16,674 nucleotides of DNA from Bacteroidales bacterium. Its GTDB lineage: Bacteria; Bacteroidota; Bacteroidia; Bacteroidales; UBA7960. Numbering within the stretch: the first letter of the stretch is position 1; each line of letters begins with the position of its first letter. Of the stretch, positions 1 through 8,686 are shown one piece after another. Under the pieces are notes generated by a model. It was not told where the DNA came from and made no database searches. It saw only the letters and a program-made list of their open reading frames with translations. A program made the position numbers and the translations under genes. The stretch lies in the NCBI GenBank assembly GCA_003557765.1, contig PWNO01000221.1, positions 1-16,674 of the forward strand, written 5' to 3'.

Positions 1-3000
1 ATATCTATTCATAAAGACTCTTCCGGCCACTACTGGGTCGGAAGCTGGGGGCACGGGTTGTTTATCATGCAAGGCTCCGTTGAAGAAGGTTTTGAAGTAA
101 CCAGGCATCCTTACCTGCACAATGATTACTTTAAAAAAGGAAGCGATGCCTTGGCCGGAAATATTGTTTTTTCTATTGCTGAAGACAGGAATACAAATAT
201 TTGGGTGGGCTCCAATAACGGCATCGCCATTTTCCGTCAAGGCCATTTTTCAACCCCGCATCTTATCGATATTGATATTAACAGTACGCTTTCACCAAAT
301 AACAGCCAGATCTACAAAGTTTATACAGACAAGGAGGGGCTTGTCTGGATCGGAACACGTGGCAGTGGTATACACAAGGTAAACATTGACAGGCATCGCT
401 TCTTTTCCCATATAGTGCCCACGTCAGCATCTAACATTTTTAAAGAAACTGCAGTTTTTAGCTTCATTGAACTGAACGAGGAGGAGGTGCTGACAGGTAT
501 CAAATCAGAAGGTTTTTATGTGTACAACAGGTCGACAGGCCTTTTTAGTTCGTACAGGGAGTTTCCTCTTTACCAGGATTTTCCTTCTAACTTTAATACG
601 GTAAACAGCTTTGAGCGCGACCATAAGGGCAGGATCTGGGTGGGCACGCGCTACTACGGTGTGTTTATTTTGGATCACGAAAACAACGAAATGACACGCT
701 TGCAGGATAAGTTCAGCAATGTAAACATGCGCAAAGTGCACACCATTAAAAGAGATGTGGATAATAATATGTGGGTGGGTAGTGATAATGGCCTGTATAT
801 TCTGAAGCACAGCCCTGCTGTATCCGGCAATTACGAAGTGCTTCATTTTGTTAACAGCCAGGCAGACAAAGGCTCCATCAGCGGCAATCATATCACTGCC
901 ATCCACCAGGACTCGCGGGGGCATTACTGGATAGGTACATTAAACAATGGGGTTAACCGTTTTACTGGAATTTTTCCCGGCCGCGAAATGTTTTTTGAAA
1001 GATTTTCTGCTGACCCTTCCAGCCCTTCCAGCCTGCCGAGTAATCGTGTAAACGATATTATTGAAGACAGGCAGGGCAGGGTATGGATTGGGACGGAGGG
1101 GCGTGTCGGCTTGTCTGTTTTTATTGAGAAAGACAAGAGCTTCAGATCCTATTCAGACATAGATGGCTTGATTGGGGACCATGTATTTGGCATCCTTGAG
1201 GATGATAACGCAAACCTGTGGCTGAGTACGAACCGTGGAATTATTCGTATGAATGCGCAGGATATTGACAATCCGCAGTTTATGTATTACACCATTGCCG
1301 ATGGTTTGCAAGGCAATGTCTATATCAAAGGTGCAAAAATGATAGCTTCCGATGGTGCATTTTACATGGGCGGATACAATGGGTTCAATGTGTTTGACCC
1401 CGGCAGGCAACTATCTGCGTGCATCATACCGGAAGTGGCCATTACAAAAATCATGTTTGGCAATGAGGTGGTTCGTTTCAACCTGAAGGCCAATGACCCG
1501 CTGTTGGTATCGAACCGGGATAAAACACTGTCTGTCCATTATACGGCGCTTTCATACAAAGACCCGGAAAACAACAGGTTTGCCATAAAGTTGCAGGGTT
1601 TTGATGAGGAGTGGAATTACAGGGATGCGTCTCATCGGCAAGCTGTTTATACAAACCTTAGACGTGGAAAATATACCTTACTGATCAAAGCTGCCAACTC
1701 CAATGGCACCTGGAGTGAAGAGCATGCCAAACTGCACTTTCAGGTAAAGCCGGCATTGATGGCCTCGCCGCTGGCATTTACCGTATACGGTATCATACTG
1801 GTGTTGATTGTATATGGATTGGGCCGGTTTTGGATGCACCGGACCAGAATGCAACAACAGTTGCAGTTGGAAAGGGTAGAGCAACAGCGCATAGAACAGG
1901 TACACCAGTTAAAGTTAAGGTCTTTTGCCAACCTTTCGCACGAGTTGCTCACACCCCTGTCGGTTATCAATTGTGTGCTTGAGAGACCCGCTGCGGTCAC
2001 TAATATTGCTGCAGATGCACACAAGCTGATGAGTAAAAACGTCAATAAGCTCAAGAAGTTAATTGATCAGCTTTTGTTGATGCGGAAAATTGACATTGGA
2101 TATATGAAGCTTTCCGTTCGCCGGGGCGACCTGAAGGACCTCTTAAGCGACATTCACCGTAGCTTCATGCCCCTAGCCGCAAAAAAAGACTTAAGCTTTC
2201 GATTTATCTGTCACGGTGAAAATATAACAGGCTATTTTGATCCTGAGAAGATGGAAATGATGATCCAAAATCTTTTATCAAACGCCATCAAGTTTACCGA
2301 ATCCGGTAGTGTTGTGATGCATTGTCTCGCAAATCAGCGTGATGGTGGCACTTGGGCACAGATCAGCATTTCCGACACGGGAGTGGGCATATCAGAAAAA
2401 GACCAGGAGCGCATTTTTGAGCGGTTCACGAGGGTCAATGAAGATAAAGCCGTTCCGGGAATGGGTATCGGCCTCGACCTGGTAAACAGCTTATGCAGAA
2501 TCCATAAAGGCCGTATCGATGTGAGCAGTGTTCCCGGTAGTGAGAGTACGTTTGTGCTTGAAATCCCTATTTATAAAGAAGCATACTCTGCAGAGGAGAT
2601 CTCTCTGCAGCCGGCGCTGCAGCCTTATGCTGAGCCGGAAGTGAAAATGTTGACTGACGATATGAGTCAGCCCGGACAAGGCGTGACTGTTGAAAAGCAA
2701 ACAGATACCGCTAAAGATACCAAAACCATTCTGCTCGTTGAAGATAACAACGACCTCAGGCACGTGCTCGCACAGTCACTGCGTGAGCATTTTATTGTAG
2801 AAGAGGCCCCAAATGGCGCCTTTGCCCTCGATGTGGCCCGGAGTTTGTCGCCAGACCTTATTGTGAGCGATGTGATCATGCCTGAAATGAACGGGTTTGA
2901 CCTGTGCCATACAATAAAATATAACCTCGAAACAAGCCATATACCCGTCATATTATTAACTGCCCGAACGGATGATACAAGCAAAACAGAAGCCTATTCG

Positions 3001-3486
3001 TATGGCGCAGACTCCTACCTTACAAAGCCTGTGAATTTTGAGATGCTGCTTGCCCGTGTCAACGGAATACTGGAAGCAAGGGAAGGCCTCAAGGATTATT
3101 ATCGCAGAAGATGTATTTTTGCTCCCGAGATAAACAATACCAATATTCCCCGCCTGGATGAAGAGTTTATTGAAAAAGCCACCCATGTTATTGAGAAAAA
3201 CATTGAAAACCCGGAGTTTAACGTCCAGGCTTTGACTGATGAAATGGCTACCAGTAAATCAATGCTCTACCGGAAGTTTAACAAGCTCCTGGGGGTTACA
3301 CCAAACGACATGATCAAAAACATTCGCATCAGATATGCTGCCGATATGCTTGCCAAAGGCGCCGCTACTGTATCCGAAGTGGCCTACAGCATTGGCTTCA
3401 ATGATCTGAGTTATTTTGGTAAATGCTTCAAAAAAGTTTACGGCACTTCTCCATCCGAATACAAAGGACAACCGGTTGAAAACTAG
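1..3486 (+). CDS. Hybrid two-component system regulator (HTCS), 5'-truncated
   Basis: The frame is open from base 1 (coding for SGHYWVGSWGHGL just after the edge), so the true start lies upstream and the ATG at 58 is internal; 1161 residues are visible. At least eight Reg_prop propeller blades with W-V/I-G motifs run to about base 1250, followed by a Y_Y_Y domain (about 1510-1755), one membrane span (about 1756-1830), and HisKA with SHELLTPLS (phospho-acceptor His codon 1939-1941). The HATPase follows, with NLLSNAIKF, DTGVGI and GMGIGLDLV. The receiver (about 2725-3080) has acceptor Asp codon 2869-2871 in VSDVIMPEMNGF and conserved Lys in YLTKP. An AraC-type helix-turn-helix ends the protein (about 3225-3470). 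HTCS proteins sense oligosaccharides in the periplasm and activate the adjacent PUL directly. Full-length members usually carry about 14 blades, so roughly 150-250 residues are probably missing. It lies 132 nt upstream of susC1, its presumed target. The H-box has Leu where Arg is common (HExRTPL). Confidence 0.96.
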   Translation: MSIHKDSSGHYWVGSWGHGLFIMQGSVEEGFEVTRHPYLHNDYFKKGSDALAGNIVFSIAEDRNTNIWVGSNNGIAIFRQGHFSTPHLIDIDINSTLSPNNSQIYKVYTDKEGLVWIGTRGSGIHKVNIDRHRFFSHIVPTSASNIFKETAVFSFIELNEEEVLTGIKSEGFYVYNRSTGLFSSYREFPLYQDFPSNFNTVNSFERDHKGRIWVGTRYYGVFILDHENNEMTRLQDKFSNVNMRKVHTIKRDVDNNMWVGSDNGLYILKHSPAVSGNYEVLHFVNSQADKGSISGNHITAIHQDSRGHYWIGTLNNGVNRFTGIFPGREMFFERFSADPSSPSSLPSNRVNDIIEDRQGRVWIGTEGRVGLSVFIEKDKSFRSYSDIDGLIGDHVFGILEDDNANLWLSTNRGIIRMNAQDIDNPQFMYYTIADGLQGNVYIKGAKMIASDGAFYMGGYNGFNVFDPGRQLSACIIPEVAITKIMFGNEVVRFNLKANDPLLVSNRDKTLSVHYTALSYKDPENNRFAIKLQGFDEEWNYRDASHRQAVYTNLRRGKYTLLIKAANSNGTWSEEHAKLHFQVKPALMASPLAFTVYGIILVLIVYGLGRFWMHRTRMQQQLQLERVEQQRIEQVHQLKLRSFANLSHELLTPLSVINCVLERPAAVTNIAADAHKLMSKNVNKLKKLIDQLLLMRKIDIGYMKLSVRRGDLKDLLSDIHRSFMPLAAKKDLSFRFICHGENITGYFDPEKMEMMIQNLLSNAIKFTESGSVVMHCLANQRDGGTWAQISISDTGVGISEKDQERIFERFTRVNEDKAVPGMGIGLDLVNSLCRIHKGRIDVSSVPGSESTFVLEIPIYKEAYSAEEISLQPALQPYAEPEVKMLTDDMSQPGQGVTVEKQTDTAKDTKTILLVEDNNDLRHVLAQSLREHFIVEEAPNGAFALDVARSLSPDLIVSDVIMPEMNGFDLCHTIKYNLETSHIPVILLTARTDDTSKTEAYSYGADSYLTKPVNFEMLLARVNGILEAREGLKDYYRRRCIFAPEINNTNIPRLDEEFIEKATHVIEKNIENPEFNVQALTDEMATSKSMLYRKFNKLLGVTPNDMIKNIRIRYAADMLAKGAATVSEVAYSIGFNDLSYFGKCFKKVYGTSPSEYKGQPVEN

Positions 3487-3535
3487 TGGTTTGTCTATGC
3501 TTGCCAGTATTTTTTCAGCTTTTGGGAAAGAATTA

Positions 3536-3557
3536 CTACACAAACAACGCAGTGTAG
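3536..3557. repeat. Inverted repeat CTACAC-N10-GTGTAG, possible operator
   Basis: A perfect 6-bp inverted repeat with a 10-nt spacer ends two bases before the TAGATTTG element and covers the expected -33 region. Its position suggests a regulator-binding site, possibly for the HTCS output domain. A repeat this short is expected by chance several times in a window of this size, so only the position makes it notable. Confidence 0.35.
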
Positions 3558-3559
3558 CA

Positions 3560-3567
3560 TAGATTTG
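3560..3567 (+). promoter_or_regulatory. Candidate Bacteroidota -7 element (TAGATTTG)
   Basis: TAGATTTG is an exact match to the Bacteroidota -7 consensus TAnnTTTG and would place transcription start near 3571-3575, about 45 nt before the susC1 ATG. No TTTG is present at the expected -33 position, where the sequence is ATTACTACAC. A poor -33 is what an activator-dependent promoter would show, which fits HTCS control, but the element is short and could occur by chance. Confidence 0.45.
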
Positions 3568-3570
3568 CCA

Positions 3571-3606
3571 TATCCTTTTATACGACTTTGTAAAAGTATA
3601 ATTTTT
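3571..3606 (+). repeat. Leader hairpin with trailing T run
   Basis: TATCCTTTTA (3571-3580) and TAAAAGTATA (3591-3600) pair over 9 of 10 positions around a 10-nt loop and are followed by ATTTTT (3601-3606). If transcription starts near 3571-3575, this would sit at the very 5' end of the susC1 mRNA and could stabilise it or attenuate transcription. It could instead be a weak terminator for the HTCS transcript. The stem is AT-rich and therefore not very stable. Confidence 0.35.
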
Positions 3607-3618
3607 AAATCCTATCAT

Positions 3619-6600
3619 ATGCAAAAGTATTTACTAATCAGCGTATCCTTCGTCTTGTTGTTCTCATTTTCTGTGTTAGGGCAGAGAGTGACTGTAACCG
3701 GCACTGTTTATGATGATGAGACGAGTGAGACACTTCCGGGTGTGACGATTGTTGTTGAGGGTACACCCACGGGAACGATCACTGACATTGATGGCAACTA
3801 CTCCATAGAGGCTGAGATGGGTGATGTGCTCTTGTTTAGCTTTGTAGGATACCTTACCCAAAGCAGGGAAGTTGGTGAGCGTACAGTCATGGATGTTTAC
3901 ATGCCAACGGATATGATTGGTCTGGATGAGTTTGTGGTAGTAGGCTATGGGGTGCAGAGTAAGGCTTCGGTAGTTGCATCCATAGCGCAGACCACAGGCG
4001 AGGACCTGTTGAGTGTGGGTGATGTGACGAATGTCAGTCAGGCTTTGCAGGGGATGTTGCCCGGTATTACGGCTGTTACCACCACGGGCAAGCCCGGTGA
4101 AGACCAGGCTGATATTTTTATCAGGGGCAGGGCAAGCTGGCAGGAAACAGAGCCGCTGGTGCTCGTGGACGGCATCGAGCGCGACATGAACGACGTTGAC
4201 CCCAATGAAATAGAAAGCGTTTCTGTTTTGAAAGATGCTTCAGCAACGGCTGTTTTCGGGGTGAAGGGAGCCAATGGTGTTATTCTTATTACCACCAAGC
4301 GTGGCAATGTGGCTCCTCCCAGCATCAGTTTCTCTACAAATGTTGGCTTCAAAGCACCCACCACAGGACCCGAATTCACAGATTATGTAACGGCCATGGA
4401 AATGCGAAACGAATCTTTGGCAAATGACCAGCGCTGGGGCGACCAGATTCCTGACGCACTTATAGAAACTTGGCGGCAGAACATGGACCAGGCCGGGCCA
4501 TACAACGACTATTTTCCACAGATTGACTGGTGGGATAAAATGATCAAGGATATCGGGCATCAATACAGGTTTAACATAAACGTGCGGGGAGGTACTGAAT
4601 TTCTGAGATATTTTGCATCACTCAGCTACCTTAATGATGGAGACATATTCGACACACAGCCCGCCGACTTTTTCGACCCCTCTTTTAAGTTTGAGCGCTA
4701 CAACTTCAGGTCCAACTTCGACTTCGCCATCACGCCAACTACAGAGGTATCCCTAAATCTTTCCGGGATGGTCTCTTACCGCAACCAGACAGGCTATCGT
4801 GTCGACGGGTCAGGATGGGGTGAAGAACAATTTTTCCAGCGCTTGTATGATGCAGGGCAAAATGAATTTCCTGTGCAGTGGAGCGATGGCACCTGGGCAG
4901 TCGGGCCCGATGGATTAGGTAACCTCATGGCTGATTTTGACATGGGGCAAAGGATATTCAGAACCTATCGCGGCTTTGCAGATATTGAACTGAAGCAGGA
5001 TCTTGATGTTATTTTAGAAGGCCTGGAGTTGAGCGGCAGGTTATCATTTAATGCAACAGCTGCACACCAGTCGCAAATACAGCGATATGGAGCGGGGAAC
5101 TTTGGGGAACAATATCCGGTGGCGTTCAGCAGGAATTATGATCTTTTAAACCCCAACGAAGATGGCTCTTACAACTTAATTGACGAAAGGCGCTGGCCCG
5201 GTGGTGAAGCACAGAATCCGCCCCCCTCGGCATCTTATGATAACCTCATGAGTGGAGGCTTTGGGAGGTATCTGTATTATGAGTTGGCCTTTAACTGGAA
5301 CAGAAGTTTTGGAAATCATAATATTACCGCACTTGGCCTCTTCAGCCGCACTGCCGATGAGGGTCTCGAACGCTGGTCGAACTGGTTCATAAAGATACCT
5401 GAGCGTAGAGAAGACTGGGTGGGGCGTCTTACTTACAACTGGAGCCAGCGGTATCTCTTTGAATTTAATGCGGCTTACAACGGATCTGAAAAGTTTGCAC
5501 CCGGTTTAAGGTTTGGGTTTTTCCCATCCCTGTCAGTGGGCTGGAGAATATCAGAAGAACCCCTGGTCAGCGACCTGGGCATGGACTTCATGAACAACCT
5601 GATGGTGCGGGCATCCTGGGGCCGGTCTGGTGTTGATCGCGGGGCGAGGCGTTTTGCCTACATCCAGCAATTTAATACAGGCGGCAATGTGTCGTTGGGC
5701 ATGGAAACACCCTCCAATTACGGTCCCTTGTTCTTCGAAGGTGGCGCTGCAAACCCCAATGCTACATGGGAAACCTCCGAAAAACAAAACCTCGGCATAA
5801 ACATCGGATTGTTTCAAAAACTCGATATCGAAATAGACATGTTCAGAGAACGCAGGACAGGGATCCTGATGAATGTGTGGTCGCCGCTTTGGCTTGGTAT
5901 TTCTGAAGCCTCCGGAAATGTGGGTGAGACAAAAAACCAGGGAGCAGAATTTGAGTTTGACTGGCGCGATAACATTGGCCGCAATGTAAGATACAGGGTA
6001 GCGGCAGGTGTCGCCTTTACACAAAATAGAATCGTATTTCGAGGTGACGGCGTAAATATGGCGGCACACCTTATGAATGAAGGAAAACCGATCGGTTGGC
6101 AGTCGAGACTCATAAAATTCGGGTACTATGAAAGCCTATGTGACATTTTTAACTATGCCACACCAAACAATCCCGCTCTTCAAGGTGGTCTTGTGCCAGG
6201 TGATTTTATGTTTATCGATTACAATGGCGATGGGGTGATAGACGACAACGACAGGGTGGTCATGCGCAATGTGAATTATCCGCTGAACACTTACAGTCTG
6301 ACCCTCGGCTTTGGCTATGGGGCATTCGACATGCACGTAATGTTTTATGCAGTATCTAACCTGAGCAGGAATGTAGACAGCAGGATTTTATGGGATCTCA
6401 ACCGGGCAGAGTTGGGTATTTACAAGGCCGGACCGCACGTATTGGACCGTTGGACACCACAAACTGCCGACCTGGCTAACAAACCTGCACTACACGCTAC
6501 CAGCTCAATCAGAAACTACAGCCAGTCTTCCAGCTCTTATGGCTACCAGGATGCATCTTACATCCGCCTCAAGGTTTTTGAAGTAAGCTATAGGGTAGCG

Positions 6601-6762
6601 AACCCCGAGCGAATTGGATTAAACAGAATTCAGATATATGCCAACGGGAATAACCTGCTGACCTGGACAAAGCTTGATGGGAGGATTGACCCTGAGTCTG
6701 GCGGATCAGGTGTTTACCCGCTGGTAAGGCGATTCAACATTGGCGTTAGAGCAGGATTTTAA
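3619..6762 (+). CDS. SusC-like TonB-dependent outer-membrane transporter, first pair
   Basis: A 1047-residue protein. I chose the ATG at 3619 because it gives a clean signal peptide (MQKYLLISVSFVLLFSFSVL, cleaved near Gly-Gln); the frame could open at a TTG at 3565, but that codon lies inside the candidate -7 element. A CarboxypepD_reg-like domain follows (VTGTVYDDETSETLPGVT, with DIDGNYSIEAEMGDVLLFSF). Then comes the hallmark segment LDEFVVVGYG and the plug, with DIFIRGRA, LVLVDGIERDM, VSVLKDASATAVFG and GANGVILITTKRG. The remainder is a 22-strand-type barrel ending in Phe (RRFNIGVRAGF). A Ca-loop-like DYNGDGVIDDND lies at 6217-6252. SusC proteins import oligosaccharides across the outer membrane using TonB energy, with the partner SusD acting as a lid. 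The susD1 start is 20 nt downstream, so the two genes are almost certainly co-transcribed. Family assignment is firm; the substrate is not readable. Confidence 0.97.
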   Translation: MQKYLLISVSFVLLFSFSVLGQRVTVTGTVYDDETSETLPGVTIVVEGTPTGTITDIDGNYSIEAEMGDVLLFSFVGYLTQSREVGERTVMDVYMPTDMIGLDEFVVVGYGVQSKASVVASIAQTTGEDLLSVGDVTNVSQALQGMLPGITAVTTTGKPGEDQADIFIRGRASWQETEPLVLVDGIERDMNDVDPNEIESVSVLKDASATAVFGVKGANGVILITTKRGNVAPPSISFSTNVGFKAPTTGPEFTDYVTAMEMRNESLANDQRWGDQIPDALIETWRQNMDQAGPYNDYFPQIDWWDKMIKDIGHQYRFNINVRGGTEFLRYFASLSYLNDGDIFDTQPADFFDPSFKFERYNFRSNFDFAITPTTEVSLNLSGMVSYRNQTGYRVDGSGWGEEQFFQRLYDAGQNEFPVQWSDGTWAVGPDGLGNLMADFDMGQRIFRTYRGFADIELKQDLDVILEGLELSGRLSFNATAAHQSQIQRYGAGNFGEQYPVAFSRNYDLLNPNEDGSYNLIDERRWPGGEAQNPPPSASYDNLMSGGFGRYLYYELAFNWNRSFGNHNITALGLFSRTADEGLERWSNWFIKIPERREDWVGRLTYNWSQRYLFEFNAAYNGSEKFAPGLRFGFFPSLSVGWRISEEPLVSDLGMDFMNNLMVRASWGRSGVDRGARRFAYIQQFNTGGNVSLGMETPSNYGPLFFEGGAANPNATWETSEKQNLGINIGLFQKLDIEIDMFRERRTGILMNVWSPLWLGISEASGNVGETKNQGAEFEFDWRDNIGRNVRYRVAAGVAFTQNRIVFRGDGVNMAAHLMNEGKPIGWQSRLIKFGYYESLCDIFNYATPNNPALQGGLVPGDFMFIDYNGDGVIDDNDRVVMRNVNYPLNTYSLTLGFGYGAFDMHVMFYAVSNLSRNVDSRILWDLNRAELGIYKAGPHVLDRWTPQTADLANKPALHATSSIRNYSQSSSSYGYQDASYIRLKVFEVSYRVANPERIGLNRIQIYANGNNLLTWTKLDGRIDPESGGSGVYPLVRRFNIGVRAGF

Positions 6763-6782
6763 ACATTAAATACACATTTCTT

Positions 6783-8645
6783 ATGAAATCAAATAAATGG
6801 CGTTCATTCACATTGATTATATCCTTCGCATTGGTGATTGTGGGTTGCGAGAACTATCTCGACCTTTCTCCCGATCTGGGTCTAACTGAGGACATTGTTT
6901 TTGATAGCTATGAAAGCACACGTGGTTACCTCGATCGTTGTTTCCCCTTGCTCAACGACCATACCCACTGGAACAGGCAAAGAGCACAAAGGGCGCATAC
7001 GGCAAGTTTATCAGACGAGGCAGCGCATACATATACATTTAATACCATGCACAACGTAATGAATACCGGCGACTGGTATCGCCAAAGAAATGCCATGGAG
7101 GTTGGCTATACGGATTCCGGCATGGGCGGAACGGAAGGAAGGGTAATACCCAGCGCCTTTGCAGGCATGCGGGTAGCCAATACAATTCTGGAAAAAGTAC
7201 CGGATGCTGATCTGACACAGGAGCAAAAAGACAAACTCATTGGGCAGGCTTATTTTTTCCGTTCCTGGTTTTATTTTGAGATAATCAGGCGATGGGGCGG
7301 CATGCCATTGTTTGATAAGGCTTACGCACCGGATGACCCCATGGATATGGAACGTTTGAGCTATCAGGAATCAACAGAGTGGCTGATAGAAGGTCTCGAA
7401 AAGGCTATTGAATTATTGCCTGACGAGTGGCCCGCCGCCAAAAAAGGCAGACCGACAAAAGTGGCTGCCATGTCTGTAAAGTCGATGGCAGCGCTCTACG
7501 CCGCAAGTCCATTGATGCGCAACAATGTGGATGAGCTTACCCAGTACACGGATTATGATCCTGAATGGAGCGAAATAGCAGCCGAATATGCAAACGATGT
7601 AATCAGGTACATTGAAACCGATCTTACCTCCCGGCGTATGGTGGGCGAATATGCATCTGATGGTGCCAGGGACTCCCTGTACAGGCATATTTTTTACCAC
7701 CGCCCGCATTACGTTAGTGAGGAAGGTTTGTGGTATTTCAACAATACCAATATTAACAGGGATGAACATATTTCCATACACTTTCAGAATAGCCGTTGGT
7801 CTGACCGACCCGGCAATTACGGGTGGGCCATCACCACGCCATCCCAGAACCTGGTTGACATGCATGAGATCATTAACCCTGATGACGGCCTTGCATACCC
7901 GGTTGATCATCCTAACTCAGGCTATAATCCTGATGATCCTTACGTAAACCGGGACCCACGGTTTTATAACAACATCCTGCCTCCGGGGTGGTCGTATGGC
8001 CTTGACGCCTCCGGTGCGCCAATATACCTTGAGCCCTGGCAGGGGGGGCGCGACTATGCTTCCGACTGGACACGCGGTGTGCCCACCAGCTACTTTTTTA
8101 TAAAATATATGCCCATCGAAGCAAAAGGTTGGAATAAACCCGGATATAATCTGTACAACTACAGCTGCATTTTCATCCGTTCAACGCAAATCTATCTTGA
8201 TTATGCTGAGGCAATGAATGAGGCATATGGCCCAAATTCGGATCCGATGAACTATGGCATGTCGGCGCTTGATGCATTAAACAGGGTGCGTGCAAGAGTG
8301 GGTATGCCTCCTGTGCTTCCCGAATTTGCCGGCTCAAAAGAAGGTCTTCGTGAACGGATCAGGAACGAAAAAGCTGTGGAGTTAAGTTATGAGTTTCACA
8401 GGTGGTTCGATATCCGCAGATGGATGATTGCAGAAGAGTTGTTCGCAGATACACATCCAATTCTCGGTATGCAGGTAACAGACCTCACACCCGATCAAAA
8501 TGATGTTTCTCAAAAGGAATTTAGTTATGAGGTCGTTCCGGTAACCACGGCAGTCAGGGTTTTTGACAGGCGGCATTACTGGTACCCTGTCGCTGCCGAT
8601 CATACCGACCAGCTTGGCAACTTCAGGCAAAATCCGGGTTGGTGA
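6783..8645 (+). CDS. SusD/RagB-like surface glycan-binding lipoprotein, first pair
   Basis: A 620-residue lipoprotein. The signal peptide ends in a lipobox, LVIVGC, with lipidated Cys22, followed by ENYLDLSPD, the typical start of mature SusD proteins. The TPR-rich helical core is recognisable in KDKLIGQAYFFRSWFYFEI, RRWGGMPLF and the GRPTKVAAMSVKSMAALYAA segment. Later landmarks are NPDDPYVNRDPRFYNNI, the RNEKAVELSYEFHRWFDIRR block, and a C-terminus with HYWYPVAA and QNPGW. SusD sits on the SusC barrel at the cell surface and captures glycan. At 620 residues it is somewhat longer than the roughly 550 of classical SusD. A run of seven G at 8042-8048 lies in the frame without breaking it. Its position 20 nt after susC1 fixes the pairing; the ligand is unknown. 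Confidence 0.96.
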   Translation: MKSNKWRSFTLIISFALVIVGCENYLDLSPDLGLTEDIVFDSYESTRGYLDRCFPLLNDHTHWNRQRAQRAHTASLSDEAAHTYTFNTMHNVMNTGDWYRQRNAMEVGYTDSGMGGTEGRVIPSAFAGMRVANTILEKVPDADLTQEQKDKLIGQAYFFRSWFYFEIIRRWGGMPLFDKAYAPDDPMDMERLSYQESTEWLIEGLEKAIELLPDEWPAAKKGRPTKVAAMSVKSMAALYAASPLMRNNVDELTQYTDYDPEWSEIAAEYANDVIRYIETDLTSRRMVGEYASDGARDSLYRHIFYHRPHYVSEEGLWYFNNTNINRDEHISIHFQNSRWSDRPGNYGWAITTPSQNLVDMHEIINPDDGLAYPVDHPNSGYNPDDPYVNRDPRFYNNILPPGWSYGLDASGAPIYLEPWQGGRDYASDWTRGVPTSYFFIKYMPIEAKGWNKPGYNLYNYSCIFIRSTQIYLDYAEAMNEAYGPNSDPMNYGMSALDALNRVRARVGMPPVLPEFAGSKEGLRERIRNEKAVELSYEFHRWFDIRRWMIAEELFADTHPILGMQVTDLTPDQNDVSQKEFSYEVVPVTTAVRVFDRRHYWYPVAADHTDQLGNFRQNPGW

Positions 8646-8686
8646 CCTTAGAATTCACAAAGTAAATTATTATGATACAGCTAATA

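Larger units (their letters stand above)
3487..3618 (+). promoter_or_regulatory. Intergenic regulatory region between HTCS and first susC
   Basis: This 132-nt gap is the longest non-coding stretch in the window and the obvious place for the HTCS-controlled PUL promoter. It holds a TAnnTTTG match (3560-3567), a palindrome just upstream (3536-3557) and an AT-rich hairpin (3571-3600) followed by a short T run. A separate run of six T at 3510-3515 has no convincing stem in front of it, so I do not call an HTCS terminator. Regulatory function is inferred from position. Confidence 0.6.

Noticed and set aside
1013..1033. Short direct repeat CCTTCCAGC twice in the HTCS
   Set aside because: It encodes a Ser/Pro-rich loop (DPSSPSSLPSN) between propeller blades and is too short to suggest a mobile or regulatory repeat.
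3510..3515. T run after the HTCS as a terminator
   Set aside because: No stable stem precedes it; only 2-3 bp interrupted pairings can be drawn.
3565..3618. Upstream TTG start that would lengthen SusC1 by 18 residues
   Set aside because: The TTG overlaps the candidate -7 element, and the extension would bury the signal peptide; ATG 3619 gives a normal one.
5551..6069. 172-codon open frame on the minus strand
   Set aside because: It lies wholly inside susC1, shows no domain pattern and is typical of a shadow frame; the same holds for the minus-strand frames at 7413-7910 and 505-924.
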